64,000 bases of DNA from Aquabacter sp. L1I39 (lineage in GTDB: Bacteria > Pseudomonadota > Alphaproteobacteria > Rhizobiales > Xanthobacteraceae): positions 2,464,385 to 2,528,384 of the forward strand of contig NZ_CP072392.1 in NCBI RefSeq assembly GCF_017742835.1, in the 5' to 3' direction. The notes beneath the pieces were generated by a model. That model ran no database searches and had not been told where the DNA came from. It saw only the letters and a program-made list of their open reading frames with translations. The position numbers were made by a program, and so were the translations under genes. Below, piece after piece: positions 1-8,990 of this stretch. Positions within the stretch are counted from its first letter, which is position 1. The number at the start of each line of letters is the position of its first letter.

Positions 1-1
1 C

Positions 2-682
2 TCGCTGAACCCGGCCTATACGATCGGCAACCAGCTCACTGAGGCGCTGACCTGCCACCGCAAGGTCTCCATGCGCGAGGCCACGGACCGGGCCGTATAT
101 CTCTTGGAAAAGGTGGGCATCACCGCCGCCGCCCGGCGCCTGTCGCAATATCCCCACCAGCTCTCAGGGGGCCTGCGCCAGCGGGTGATGATCGCCATGG
201 CCCTCATGTGCGGCCCCGAGCTCATCATCGCGGACGAGCCCACCACCGCCCTCGACGTGACCATCCAGGCACAGATCCTTCATCTCATCGCCGACCTGCA
301 GAAGGAATTCGGCATGGCGGTGATCCTCATCACCCACGATCTCGGCGTGGTGGCGCGGGTCGCCGACAAGGTGGGGGTGATGTATGCTGGCCGCCTGGTG
401 GAGACCGGCGCGGCGCGCACCCTCTTCCGCCATCCCGCCCATCCCTATACGCGCGGCCTCCTGGACTGCATCCCCGTGCCCGGACGCACCGTGCCCGGGG
501 CGCCTTTGGGCGCCATACGCGGCCAGGTGCCGAACCTCATCGGCCGGCTGGAAGGTTGCGCCTTCCGCAATCGGTGCGATCTGGCCAGCCCCGAATGCGC
601 CGGCGCCATCCCCCTTCTCCATCCCGAGCCCGCCCATGACGTGCGCTGCCTGCACGCCAGCATCCCGGAGGCCGCGGCATGA
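2..682 (+). CDS. Dipeptide/oligopeptide ABC transporter ATP-binding protein (DppD/OppD type), 5'-truncated
   Basis: This is the first cytoplasmic ATPase of a peptide-type ABC importer. The reading frame is open from the window edge, so the true start and Walker A lie outside; about 226 residues are visible. The fragment begins at the Q-loop region (SLNPAYTIG). It then shows the ABC signature QLSGG, Walker B ([12 protein letters not shown]), the H-loop (LITHD) and the oligopeptide-transporter C-terminal domain with its cysteine cluster (GCAFRNRC...C). The stop overlaps the start of the next ATPase (ATGA), which shows translational coupling. The substrate-binding protein and permeases are expected upstream, outside the window. 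Whether the substrate is a peptide, opine or other solute cannot be read here. Confidence 0.93.
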   Translation, partial: SLNPAYTIGNQLTEALTCHRKVSMREATDRAVYLLEKVGITAAARRLSQYPHQLSGGLRQRVMIAMALMCGPELIIADEPTTALDVTIQAQILHLIADLQKEFGMAVILITHDLGVVARVADKVGVMYAGRLVETGAARTLFRHPAHPYTRGLLDCIPVPGRTVPGAPLGAIRGQVPNLIGRLEGCAFRNRCDLASPECAGAIPLLHPEPAHDVRCLHASIPEAAA

Positions 683-1656
683 GCGACATCGTCCTTGAAC
701 TGAAAGACGTCACGCGCACCTTCCAGGTGTCGCAAGGGCTGTTCCGCCCCAAGGCCACCCTTACGGCGGTCGCTGGCGTCTCGCTCCAGGTGCGCCGGGG
801 CGAGGTCTATGCCCTGGTCGGGGAAAGCGGCTCGGGCAAGTCGACGCTGGCCAAGATGCTGCTGGGCCTCCTGCCGCCTTCGTCCGGCGAGATCCGCATC
901 GACGGCACGCCCATCGCCGACACCAACCGCATCGCGGTGGCGCGGCGCATCCAGCCCATTTTCCAGGACCCCTATTCCTCGCTCAATCCGCGCAAGTCCA
1001 TCGCCGACCTCATCGCCTTGCCGCTGGTGGTGCATGGCATCGGCAGCGCGGCCGAACGGCGCAAGAAGGTGCTGGAGATGCTGGACGTGGTGGGTCTGCC
1101 GCGCCGTCTCCTCGATGCCGGACCGAGCCAATTGTCCGGCGGCCAGCGCCAGCGGGTCGCCATCGCCCGTGCCCTCATCATGCGGCCGGAAGTGGTGATC
1201 TGCGACGAGCCCACCTCCGCGCTCGACGTCTCCGTGCAGGCGCAGATCCTCAATCTGCTGCTGGAATTGAAGCGCGAATTGGGGCTCACCTACTTCTTCA
1301 TCAGCCACAATCTGGCGGTGGTGGAGCATCTGGCTGACCGGGTGGCGGTCATGTATCTCGGCCGCTTCGTGGAGGAGCGCACGCGCGCCGGCCTCTTTTC
1401 CGGCCCGCAGCACCCCTATAGCCGCGCGCTGCTGGAGTCCGTGCTGACCCCCGATCCCGATCTCGGTGTGCCGGACACGCATCTGGGCGCCGTCTTTCCG
1501 AACCCGCTGACGCCCACGCCCGGCTGCGCCTTCCATCCGCGCTGCCCCTCCGCGCGCGATTTGTGCCAGCGCATCTCGCCCGAGGCCCAGTCGCTGCCGG
1601 ACGGCTATGCCGCCTGCCATTTCGCCACGCCGGCCGCCCTGCCGAGCGCCGCCTGA
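679..1656 (+). CDS. Dipeptide/oligopeptide ABC transporter ATP-binding protein (DppF/OppF type)
   Basis: This is the second ATPase of the peptide-type importer, 325 residues, full length for DppF/OppF. Walker A (GESGSGKST) is at about residues 48-56. Q-loop [10 protein letters not shown], signature QLSGGQ, Walker [12 protein letters not shown] and H-loop FISHN follow. The C-terminal oligopeptide-transporter domain has a cysteine cluster (GCAFHPRC...C). The ATG overlaps the stop of the preceding ATPase, as expected for a heterodimeric ATPase pair. The M20 peptidase gene starts 30 bp downstream and is probably co-transcribed, so imported peptides or N-acyl/amide compounds may be hydrolysed by its product. 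That functional link is inference. Confidence 0.94.
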   Translation: MSDIVLELKDVTRTFQVSQGLFRPKATLTAVAGVSLQVRRGEVYALVGESGSGKSTLAKMLLGLLPPSSGEIRIDGTPIADTNRIAVARRIQPIFQDPYSSLNPRKSIADLIALPLVVHGIGSAAERRKKVLEMLDVVGLPRRLLDAGPSQLSGGQRQRVAIARALIMRPEVVICDEPTSALDVSVQAQILNLLLELKRELGLTYFFISHNLAVVEHLADRVAVMYLGRFVEERTRAGLFSGPQHPYSRALLESVLTPDPDLGVPDTHLGAVFPNPLTPTPGCAFHPRCPSARDLCQRISPEAQSLPDGYAACHFATPAALPSAA

Positions 1657-1685
1657 TCTTTTTCCAGCAAGGTCCCGTTGACATC

Positions 1686-3095
1686 ATGAGCCGACAAGAA
1701 GCCGTCGCCCGCGCGGCGACCTATTTCGATCGCGGAGATTTCCGCACCGATCTGGCCCGCCGCGTCGCCATGCCCACTGAGAGCCAGACGGGGCAGAGCC
1801 TGGACACGCTGCGCGCCTATCTTACCGACGAGATCATTCCCACCGTTGGCAAGCTCGGCTTCGCCTCGCGCGTGGTGGACAATCCAGCGCCTGGCCACGG
1901 CCCCTTCCTGATCGCCGAGCGCCATGAAGCAGACGGCCTGCCCACTGTGCTGCTCTATGGCCATGGCGATGTGGTGTTCGGCCAGGATGCGGGCTGGCGC
2001 GAGGGCCTGAAGCCCTGGGCGCTGGTGGAGGAAGGCGACCGCTGGTACGGGCGCGGCACCGCCGACAATAAGGGGCAGCATTCCATCAATCTGGCCGCCC
2101 TCGAACAGGTGCTGGCCGTGCGCGGCGGGCGACTCGGCTTCAATTGCAAGCTGCTGATCGAGATGGGCGAGGAAGCCGGCTCGCCGGGCCTGCGCGAGAT
2201 GGCCCGCCAGGAGCGCGCGGCGCTCCAGGCGGACGTTCTGATCGGCTCGGACGGACCGCGCCTCTCCGCCGTGCGCCCCACCGTGTTCCTGGGATCACGG
2301 GGCGCGTTCAATTTCGAATTGGAGGTCAATCTGCGCGCGGGCGGACACCATTCCGGCAATTGGGGCGGCGCGCTCTCCAATGCGGGCACGCTGCTCGCCC
2401 ATGCCATTGCGAGCCTCGTGGATGCCAAGGGCAGGATCCTGGTGGACGGCCTCAAGCCCAAGGAGATCCCCGCTTCTGTGCGCGCTGCCTTGGATGGCAT
2501 TTCGCTGGAGCAGGGCATGGGCGATCCGGACATCGATCCGGACTGGGGCGAGCCGGGGCTCACGCCGGCCGAGAAGGTCTATGCCTGGAACACGCTCGAG
2601 GTACTCGCCTTCGTCACCGGGGCGCCGGACAAGCCCGCCAATGCGGTGCCTCCCTCTGCCAAGGCCACCCTGCAATTGCGCTTCGTGGTGGGCACCGATC
2701 CAGAGACGGTGATCCCCCTGGTGGAGGCGCATCTGGCGGCGCGGGGCCTTGGCATGGTCAAGGCGCGCCCCGCCCGCTCGGCCACGTTTGAAGCCACGCG
2801 GCTCGACCCGTCCGACCCCTGGGTCGACTGGGCGCTCGCCTCCATTGCCCGCACCACCGGCAAGACCCCGGCACTGCTGCCCAATCTCGGCGGCTCGCTG
2901 CCCAATGACGTGTTCGCCCTGATCCTCGGCATGCCCACGGTGTGGGTGCCCCACTCCTATCCCGCCTGCTCCCAGCACGCCCCCAACGAGCATTTGCTCG
3001 CCTCGGTGGCGCGAGAGGCGCTCCAGCTCATGGCGGGGCTGTTCTATGACCTGGGCGAAGAGGGCGGTGCGGTGCTGCAGGCGCGGGCGGCCTGA
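1686..3095 (+). CDS. M20 family metallopeptidase (dipeptidase/deacylase-like)
   Basis: This predicted cytoplasmic zinc hydrolase of 469 residues belongs to the M20/ArgE-DapE-carboxypeptidase G2 family. Metal and catalytic residues are visible: H93 and D95 in YGHGDVV, the bridging D127 in GRGTADNKG, the catalytic pair E162-E163 in MGEEAG, D189 in IGSDGP and a C-terminal H431/H436 in QHAPNEH. The dimerisation domain contains the typical HSGNWGG segment. I chose the ATG at 1686 over an in-frame codon at 1563 that lies inside the preceding gene. It sits 30 bp after the peptide ABC ATPase, so it probably processes an imported peptide or amide; the exact substrate is not evident. A rho-independent terminator follows. 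Confidence 0.9.
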   Translation: MSRQEAVARAATYFDRGDFRTDLARRVAMPTESQTGQSLDTLRAYLTDEIIPTVGKLGFASRVVDNPAPGHGPFLIAERHEADGLPTVLLYGHGDVVFGQDAGWREGLKPWALVEEGDRWYGRGTADNKGQHSINLAALEQVLAVRGGRLGFNCKLLIEMGEEAGSPGLREMARQERAALQADVLIGSDGPRLSAVRPTVFLGSRGAFNFELEVNLRAGGHHSGNWGGALSNAGTLLAHAIASLVDAKGRILVDGLKPKEIPASVRAALDGISLEQGMGDPDIDPDWGEPGLTPAEKVYAWNTLEVLAFVTGAPDKPANAVPPSAKATLQLRFVVGTDPETVIPLVEAHLAARGLGMVKARPARSATFEATRLDPSDPWVDWALASIARTTGKTPALLPNLGGSLPNDVFALILGMPTVWVPHSYPACSQHAPNEHLLASVAREALQLMAGLFYDLGEEGGAVLQARAA

Positions 3096-3118
3096 TCCGC
3101 CATCGCACGCCTCTCCGG

Positions 3119-3145
3119 AAAGGCCGTCCCTCGGGGCGGCCTTTT
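3119..3145 (+). terminator. Rho-independent terminator after the M20 peptidase
   Basis: The stem AAAGGCCG pairs with CGGCCTTT around a short loop that can itself form a few G-C pairs, and is followed by a T-rich tail. It sits 24 bp after the peptidase stop and just before the end of the convergent Lrp-type gene, so it may terminate both strands. Confidence 0.75.
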
Positions 3146-3162
3146 GCTTTCTGAGGGACGCG

Positions 3163-3642
3163 TCAGAAATCCAGGGGTCGATTGTCCACCACTTCCTTGA
3201 TGACGAAGAAGGTGCGGGTCTGCCGCACGCCCGGCAAGGCGATCAGGCAATTGGCATGGATGCGGTTGAAGTCCGCCATGTCGGACACCCGGATCTTGAG
3301 GAAATAGTCGAAATCGCCGGCCACCAGATGGCAGTCGAGCACGAAGCTCAAGGCCGCCGCCGCCGCCTCGAAGGCGGCGAAGCTCTCCGGCGTCGAGCGA
3401 TCGAGCACCACGCCCACCATCACCAGCGCGCCCCGATCCACCTTCTGCGGCGCCACCATGCCCCGGAAGCCGGAAATATAGCCCTCGCGCACCAAAGCCT
3501 GGGTGCGCCGGTGGCAGGTGGCCGGGCTCAGTGCCACCTTTTCGGCCAGTTCCGCATTGGACATCCGCCCCTCCTGCTGCAGGAGGCGCAGGATTTTCAT
3601 GTCGGTTCGGTCGAGCGGCTCTGCTGTGGAAGGTTCTTTCAT
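3163..3642 (-). CDS. acdR: Lrp/AsnC family transcriptional regulator, probable AcdR
   Basis: This protein of 159 residues has an N-terminal AsnC-type winged helix (LDRTDMKILRLLQQEGR, then the recognition helix around SPATCHRR) and a C-terminal RAM/AsnC ligand-binding domain. The ATG at 3642 is preferred; a TTG codon at 3654 would add four residues. The gene diverges from acdS across about 146 bp of unusually AT-rich DNA. This is the arrangement known for acdR-acdS in Pseudomonas and Azospirillum, where the Lrp-like AcdR activates ACC deaminase. The name rests on that arrangement plus family membership; direct orthology is not proven. Confidence 0.85.
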   Translation of the reverse strand: MKEPSTAEPLDRTDMKILRLLQQEGRMSNAELAEKVALSPATCHRRTQALVREGYISGFRGMVAPQKVDRGALVMVGVVLDRSTPESFAAFEAAAAALSFVLDCHLVAGDFDYFLKIRVSDMADFNRIHANCLIALPGVRQTRTFFVIKEVVDNRPLDF

Positions 3643-3788
3643 TTGTTGGACCAAAAACGAGATGAATCTGTCCGCCTACCTATCATAAGAGCGCATAGAA
3701 GGAAAATAATGCCATCATAAAGAAAGGACATTTCATCTCATCTATGGCTAGCATCCGGCCCATCAGAACACCTTCCACGGGGTCGGCC
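3643..3788. promoter_or_regulatory. Divergent acdR-acdS control region
   Basis: This is a 146-bp spacer between divergently transcribed regulator and enzyme genes, much richer in A and T than the flanking coding DNA (for example around 3686-3745). Lrp-type regulators bind degenerate AT-rich boxes in such spacers. An AGAAAGGA purine stretch at 3721-3728 lies upstream of the alternative acdS start at 3744. No box can be assigned with certainty by eye. Confidence 0.5.
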
Positions 3789-4802
3789 ATGCTCTCCAAA
3801 TTCGAACGTTATCCGCTCACCTTCGGTGCCACGCCCATCGAGAAGCTCTCGCGTCTCACCGAGCACCTGGGCGGCAAGGTCGAGCTTTATGCCAAGCGCG
3901 AGGACTGCAATTCGGGCCTTGCCTATGGCGGCAATAAGCTGCGCAAGCTCGAATACATCATCCCCGATGCGATCGCCTCCAATGCCGACACACTGGTGTC
4001 CATCGGCGGCGTACAGTCCAACCACACCCGCATGATCGCGGCCGTGGCGGCCAAGATCGGCTTCAAGTGCCGCCTGGTGCAGGAAGCCTGGGTGCCCCAC
4101 GAGGACGCGGTCTATGACCGGGTGGGCAACATCATGCTCTCGCGCATCATGGGCGCGGACGTGCGCTGCGTGGATGACGGCTTCGACATCGGCATCCGCA
4201 AGAGCTGGGAAGATGCCATCGCCGAGGTGAAGGCCGCCGGCGGCAAGCCCTACGCCATTCCGGCTGGCGCCTCCGTGCATCCCAAGGGCGGCCTTGGCTA
4301 TGTGGGCTTTGCCGAGGAAGTGCGGGCGCAGGAAGAGGCACTGGGCTTCAAGTTCGACTACATCATCGTGTGCACCGTCACCGGCTCCACCCATGCCGGC
4401 ATGACGGTGGGCTTTGCCAAGGACGGCCGCTCGCAGCGCGTGATCGGCATCGACGCCTCCGCCACCCCGGCCCAGACCAAGGCACAGGTGCTGGAAATCG
4501 CCAAGCGCACGGCGGACCTGGTGGAGCTCGGCCGCGAGATCACCGAAGAGGACGTGGTACTGGTGGAGGACTATGCCTATCCGGTCTACGGCGTGCCGTC
4601 CGAAGAGACCAAGGACGCCATCCGCCTCGTCGCCCGCCTCGAAGCCATGATCACGGACCCTGTCTACGAGGGTAAGTCCATGCAGGGCATGATCGATCTG
4701 GTGAAAAAAGGCTATTTCCCGGAAGGTTCCAAGGTGCTCTATGCGCACCTCGGCGGCGCACCGGCCCTCAACGGCTATGGCTACGCCTTTCGCAACGGCT
4801 GA
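3789..4802 (+). CDS. acdS: 1-aminocyclopropane-1-carboxylate (ACC) deaminase
   Basis: This PLP enzyme cleaves ACC, the precursor of plant ethylene, to 2-oxobutanoate and ammonia. From the ATG at 3789 it is 337 residues, matching the family's roughly 338; an in-frame ATG at 3744 would add 15 atypical residues. The hallmark block [17 protein letters not shown] ends in the PLP lysine K50, and QSNHTR at about 76-81 binds the cofactor phosphate. The pair E294 (VYEGKSM) and L321 (HLGG) corresponds to the Glu295/Leu322 pair that separates true ACC deaminase from D-cysteine desulfhydrase. Control by the divergent Lrp-type gene is likely. It is a trait of plant-associated bacteria that lower host ethylene. 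Confidence 0.96.
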   Translation: MLSKFERYPLTFGATPIEKLSRLTEHLGGKVELYAKREDCNSGLAYGGNKLRKLEYIIPDAIASNADTLVSIGGVQSNHTRMIAAVAAKIGFKCRLVQEAWVPHEDAVYDRVGNIMLSRIMGADVRCVDDGFDIGIRKSWEDAIAEVKAAGGKPYAIPAGASVHPKGGLGYVGFAEEVRAQEEALGFKFDYIIVCTVTGSTHAGMTVGFAKDGRSQRVIGIDASATPAQTKAQVLEIAKRTADLVELGREITEEDVVLVEDYAYPVYGVPSEETKDAIRLVARLEAMITDPVYEGKSMQGMIDLVKKGYFPEGSKVLYAHLGGAPALNGYGYAFRNG

Positions 4803-4826
4803 TCGGTCACACTTTGGCCGTTGGGA

Positions 4827-4860
4827 GGGAGGCGCCTGCGGGGGACGCCTCCCTTTTTCT
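4827..4860 (+). terminator. Rho-independent terminator of acdS
   Basis: An 8-bp perfect stem (GGGAGGCG with CGCCTCCC) with an 11-nt loop is followed directly by five T residues. It lies 24 bp after the acdS stop and just before the end of the convergent MFS gene. Confidence 0.85.
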
Positions 4861-4879
4861 TTGGCCCTGCCGGATGCGC

Positions 4880-6193
4880 TCAGGACGGCCCCCGGGTGCC
4901 GATCAGCCGCCGCAGGAGCAAGGTCAGGAGCCCGGCGGCGCACACCACCGCCGCCAGCACTTCGAAGCCGGCGGTAAAGCGGCCGGTATGCTCCTTGATG
5001 AAGCCCACCAGATAGGGACCGAAGAAGCCGCCGAGATTGCCGATGGAATTGATGAGCGCGATGCCCGCCGCCGCCGCCGTGCCGCGCAGGAAGAGCGGTG
5101 GCACCGACCAGAAGGGGCCGAGCGCGCCATAAAGGCCCACCGAGGCCGCCGTCACCGCAAGGATGGCCAGGGCGTGGGAGGAGGTGTGGACGCTCGCCGC
5201 CAGCCCGACGGCGCCCAGGAAGGCCGCTCCCGCCACGTGCAGGATGCGCTCGCGGGAATGGTCGGAATGCCGGCCCCAGGCCAGCATGCCCACCGCGCTC
5301 AACGCATAGGGCAGGATCAGGATGAGACCCACCTCGCGGGTGGAATAGCCCAGCGCATGGATGATCTGCGGCAGCCACAGCCCGATGCCGTAAATGCCCA
5401 CCACGATGCCGAGATAGATGATGCCCAGCAGCAGCACCCGCCGGTCCCGAAGGGCAGGCCACAAGGCATGATGCGTTGCCGCATCGTCTCCGGCATGGTC
5501 CGCCGCGAGGCGCGTGGCGATCGCCTGTTTTTCCTGCGCGGTCAGCCAGCGGGCATCCTGCGGCCCATCCGGCAGGAAGAAAAGCACGAGCACGCCCAGG
5601 ATGCAGGCTGGCACTCCCTCAATGATGAACAGCCACTGCCAGCCGGCAAGCCCCAGAAAGCCGTGGGTTTCCAGGATCGCCGCCGACAAGGGCGCGCCGA
5701 CCGCGCTGGCGATGGGCACCGCAGCCATGAAGAGGGCGATATAGCGCGCCCGCATCGCGAGCGGGAACCAATAGCCGAGATAGAGAATCATGCCCGGCAG
5801 GAAGCCGGCCTCCGCCGCGCCCAAGAGGAAGCGCAGGATGAAGAAGCTGGTGGTGCCCGAGACCCAGGCGGTGGCCGCCGAGATCAGGCCCCAGGTGACC
5901 ATGATGCGGCAGATCCACAGCCGCGCGCCCACCCGCTCCAGCACCAGATTGCTCGGAACCTCGAACAGGAAGTAGCCGATGAAGAGGATGCCCGCACCCC
6001 AGCCATAGACTTCCGGGGAGAAGCCCAGATCGGCATTCATGGTCAGCGCGGCGAAGCCCACATTCACCCGGTCCAGAAAACTGACCAGGTACAAGAGCAT
6101 CATGAAGGGTATGAGCCGGCGCACCGCCTTCGCGAACGCCCGCGCCTCCACCTCGCTCTCATCAGATATAGCCTGATGCACGATCACCCCCAC
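4880..6193 (-). CDS. MFS transporter, anion:cation symporter (ACS) type
   Basis: This inner-membrane carrier of 437 residues has about 12 hydrophobic helices. The N-terminal block FLDRVNVGFAALTMNADLG and the following helix GYFLFEVPSNLVLERVGAR are hallmarks of the ACS subfamily, which transports tartrate, phthalate, hexuronates and related organic anions. The central loop (PDGPQDARWL...) is a typical cytoplasmic linker between the two six-helix halves. It is convergent with acdS and divergent from the FAD oxidoreductase at 6330. No catabolic partner adjoins it, so the substrate is unknown. Confidence 0.9.
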   Translation of the reverse strand: MGVIVHQAISDESEVEARAFAKAVRRLIPFMMLLYLVSFLDRVNVGFAALTMNADLGFSPEVYGWGAGILFIGYFLFEVPSNLVLERVGARLWICRIMVTWGLISAATAWVSGTTSFFILRFLLGAAEAGFLPGMILYLGYWFPLAMRARYIALFMAAVPIASAVGAPLSAAILETHGFLGLAGWQWLFIIEGVPACILGVLVLFFLPDGPQDARWLTAQEKQAIATRLAADHAGDDAATHHALWPALRDRRVLLLGIIYLGIVVGIYGIGLWLPQIIHALGYSTREVGLILILPYALSAVGMLAWGRHSDHSRERILHVAGAAFLGAVGLAASVHTSSHALAILAVTAASVGLYGALGPFWSVPPLFLRGTAAAAGIALINSIGNLGGFFGPYLVGFIKEHTGRFTAGFEVLAAVVCAAGLLTLLLRRLIGTRGPS

Positions 6194-6329
6194 CCTTGCA
6201 CGTCCCCGGCCCGCTTGTGGAGCGCCGGGCCGATGCCGTCAACGGCCTGCGCACGGCGGAGGCGATCCAACCGCAGGTGGCTGGTGCAACGCACAAAGTG
6301 TGTTGATCAATCGCATCGAACGGGCCCTT

Positions 6330-7817
6330 ATGGATGCCCTGCCTTTGCCGCCTTCCGAGTTGCCTATGCCCCCCTTCGCAGTCGCCCCCCAGCTCCCCCA
6401 TGCGCAGCAGGCGCTGGATGCCCTCGCAGCGGCGGCGGCGCGCGACGTCGCCCTGCTCGGTGACGATGCCCAAGGCTGGGTTCCGGAGCGACCAGGCGTC
6501 GACCATGACGTGCTGATCGTGGGCGGAGGGCAAACTGGCTGCGCTGTGGCCTTCGCCCTGCGCCGCGCCGGGGTCACCCGCACCAGCGTGATCGATGCGG
6601 CCCCCGCCGGACGGGAGGGCGTGTGGCGCAACACCGCCCGCATGCGCACGCTGCGCTCCGCCAAGACGCTACCTGGCCCGGAGGGGGGCATCGCGCCCTT
6701 GAGCTTCCGCGCCTGGTACGAGGCCAAGTTCGGCGCGCTGGCTTATGAGGCGCTGGTGCGCTGCGGGCGCGAGGACTGGGCCGATTATGTGGAATGGTTC
6801 CGCAAGACCGTACAGGTGCCCGTGCGGAACGAGGTCAAGCTCCTGCGCATCGAGCCGATGATCGAAGGGTTCCGCGTGCATCTGTCCGACCATGGCATCG
6901 AGACGGTGGAGACGGTGCGCAAGATCGTTCTGGCTACCGGCATGGCGGGCGGCGGCCGGCCTCATATGCCGGCGCTCCTTGCGGCCTTGCCCGCGCATCT
7001 GCGCTTGCATTCGGAACAGGAAATCGATTTTGGCGCCCTGCAGGACAAGCGCATCGGCATATTGGGGGCCGCCTCCGCCGCCTTCGACGCGGCGGCGACG
7101 GCAGTGGAGCGGGGGGCGTTGAGCGCCGATCTCTTCTGCCGCAGCCCGGACCTCAACCGGGTCAATACGCTGAAAGCCATGTCCTATGCGGGCGTGCTGG
7201 ACAATTTCCACGATCTGCCGGATGCCGCCCGCTGGGAACTGATGTCCTTCTATCGTCGCCGCGCGGTGGGGCCGATCGCCGATACGGTGCGCCGGGCGAC
7301 CGGGCTTGCGGCCTTCCGCCTTCATCTGGGCGAAGGCTGGACGGCCGCGCGCGCCCATGGCGCGGGGGTGGAGATCGTCACGCCGAAGGAGACGTATCAT
7401 TTCGACGTGGTGATTGCCGGCACGGGCTACGATGTGGACCTCTCCACCCGCCCCGAGCTCGAGGGCGTTGCAGAGCACGTCGCCCTCTGGCGGGACCGCT
7501 ACACCCCGCCGACGGGCCTTGAAAGCACAAGCCTTGGCCTCAGCCCCTATTTGGATGGCGGCTTCGCCTTCCAGGAAAAGGTGCCGGGACAAGCCCCCTA
7601 CCTGAAGGACATCCATCTCTACAACATGGCCGCCACCACCAGCCACGCCCGCGGCGCCGGCGACATCGGGAGCCTGAAACACGGCGTGCCCCGTTTGGTG
7701 CGCGCCATCAGCCGCGACCTGTTCCTGGCCGACGCGGCGCACCATGTGGCGCGGCTGAAATCCTTCGACGAGCCGGACCTCACCGGCGAGGAATATGCCC
7801 GCCCTGATGCGCCATAG
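6330..7817 (+). CDS. FAD/NAD(P)-binding oxidoreductase (flavin monooxygenase-like)
   Basis: This predicted soluble flavoprotein has about 495 residues. An FAD-binding Rossmann motif (VLIVGGGQTG) lies near residue 60. A second dinucleotide motif (IGILGAASAAFDAA) near 245 is consistent with NAD(P)H binding, as in flavin-containing or Baeyer-Villiger-type monooxygenases and SidA/IucD-like N-hydroxylases. The late motif VIAGTGYDVD also fits these families, but a complete Baeyer-Villiger fingerprint is not obvious. The start is uncertain: a GTG at 6300 would add ten residues, and no strong ribosome-binding site separates the options. It diverges from the MFS gene with 136 bp between them. Substrate unknown. 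Confidence 0.75.
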   Translation: MDALPLPPSELPMPPFAVAPQLPHAQQALDALAAAAARDVALLGDDAQGWVPERPGVDHDVLIVGGGQTGCAVAFALRRAGVTRTSVIDAAPAGREGVWRNTARMRTLRSAKTLPGPEGGIAPLSFRAWYEAKFGALAYEALVRCGREDWADYVEWFRKTVQVPVRNEVKLLRIEPMIEGFRVHLSDHGIETVETVRKIVLATGMAGGGRPHMPALLAALPAHLRLHSEQEIDFGALQDKRIGILGAASAAFDAAATAVERGALSADLFCRSPDLNRVNTLKAMSYAGVLDNFHDLPDAARWELMSFYRRRAVGPIADTVRRATGLAAFRLHLGEGWTAARAHGAGVEIVTPKETYHFDVVIAGTGYDVDLSTRPELEGVAEHVALWRDRYTPPTGLESTSLGLSPYLDGGFAFQEKVPGQAPYLKDIHLYNMAATTSHARGAGDIGSLKHGVPRLVRAISRDLFLADAAHHVARLKSFDEPDLTGEEYARPDAP

Positions 7818-7912
7818 GCCCAGGCGGATGGGACCTGGGACATCCGTGGCGGTGGGCAAAGGTGTGTTTTTTGTTGGCGGTGCGGCCGCGACCCTATATT
7901 GAAGGCAGCGAT

Positions 7913-7999
7913 GCGGGCGTGGCGGAACTGGTAGACGCAGCGGACTCAAAATCCGCCGTCCTCACGGATATGTCGGTTCGAGTCCGACCGCCCGCACCA
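7913..7999 (+). tRNA. tRNA-Leu (anticodon CAA)
   Basis: This is an 87-nt tRNA. A 7-bp acceptor stem (GCGGGCG with CGCCCGC) is followed by A and an encoded CCA. The anticodon loop CTCAAAA gives CAA, reading UUG. There is a long variable arm, as expected for leucine tRNA, and a GGTTCGAGTCC T-arm. Confidence 0.97.
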
Positions 8000-8027
8000 C
8001 TCCCCCCATGGTCCGAGGCACCGCATC

Positions 8028-8816
8028 TCATGGCGCCTCCCGCGCCAATCGGGTGCCGAGCGCAAGCTTTCCTGCAAGTTCATTGGCAGCAGCGCTGAGC
8101 ATCGCGACGCGCGAGGGCAGCTCTTCGTTCATGATGCGCGGCAGGGGGCCGGTGAGTCCCACCGAATAGAGCACCTGCCCATCCGCCTGGACCACCGGCG
8201 CGCCGAGCGCCGCGAGGCCCTCGTCCACCTCGCCGACGCAGGTGGCATAGCCCTGGGCGCGCACGCGGGCGAACTCCTCCCGGATCCAGGCCTCGTCCGT
8301 GTGGGTGTTCACCGTCAGCTTCGGGAGATCGGCGGCCAGCGCCTGGCGGATCACCGCCTCGTCCTGGAAGGCAACGATGGCCTTGCTGGTGGCGGCGGCG
8401 TTGGGGGGCATCTCGATACCAGGCTGGACATAGGAGCGCCAGCGCACCTCCGGCGCTTGCGAGGCGACAACGAAGACACGGCTGCCGACAAGCCGGGTGA
8501 CATAGCAGGCCTCGCCCGATTGTTCCGCCAGCGCCACCAAGACAGGGCGCACCAGAACTTCCAACCAACCGTCATCGGCAGTGGAATGCAGCATGCGCGA
8601 CAGGCGCGGGCCGATCACATAGGCCTTGCCCCCCTGCCCCCCCGCCGCCAGCCCCGTCTTGACGAGGCCCTTCAAGAGGCGATGGGCGGTGGTCTTTGGC
8701 AGATCCGACAATTCCGCCACGTCGGCCAGCGCCAGGCCGCCGGGAAAGCCTGCAATGAGTTCCAGGAGGCGCATGTAGCGCTCAAGTGGGCTTTCCGTGC
8801 CTGCCTCATCCACCAT
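8028..8816 (-). CDS. IclR family transcriptional regulator
   Basis: This regulator of 262 residues has an N-terminal winged helix (ERYMRLLELIAGFPGGLALADVAELSDLPKTTAHRLL) and a C-terminal IclR effector domain (GEACYVTRL, the ATSKAIVAF helix and CVGEVDEGL). The ATG at 8816 is chosen because GAGGGAG lies about 5 nt upstream; an in-frame codon at 8849 would add 11 residues without better support. It diverges from the solute-binding protein gene that opens the liv-aminotransferase-hyuBA unit, so it most likely controls that unit. Two strong inverted repeats lie in the shared spacer. Confidence 0.92.
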   Translation of the reverse strand: MVDEAGTESPLERYMRLLELIAGFPGGLALADVAELSDLPKTTAHRLLKGLVKTGLAAGGQGGKAYVIGPRLSRMLHSTADDGWLEVLVRPVLVALAEQSGEACYVTRLVGSRVFVVASQAPEVRWRSYVQPGIEMPPNAAATSKAIVAFQDEAVIRQALAADLPKLTVNTHTDEAWIREEFARVRAQGYATCVGEVDEGLAALGAPVVQADGQVLYSVGLTGPLPRIMNEELPSRVAMLSAAANELAGKLALGTRLAREAP

Positions 8817-8863
8817 GGCAACTCCCTCTCTCCCGGTTGTTGACATCACCCGGAGAGCCTTCT

Positions 8864-8908
8864 AACGTTCGTTCAATAAATAGAACGTTATTCCGATTAT
8901 CGGAATAA
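8864..8908. promoter_or_regulatory. Two overlapping inverted repeats, candidate IclR operators
   Basis: The first repeat is AACGTTC, 12 nt, then GAACGTT (8864-8889). The second is a near-perfect palindrome at 8888-8908 with 10-bp arms TTATTCCGAT and ATCGGAATAA around one central T. The two share the bases at 8888-8889. They sit between the divergent iclR-type gene and the ABC operon in otherwise AT-rich DNA. Binding by this IclR protein is inferred from position and symmetry. Confidence 0.7.
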
Positions 8909-8990
8909 GTCAAGCGAGCGGTGCAGGCGGCCAGCACGAATGTGCCGCCGCTCAATGCGCCCCCGATGCCTTTCAACAGAGGGTTCCAAG

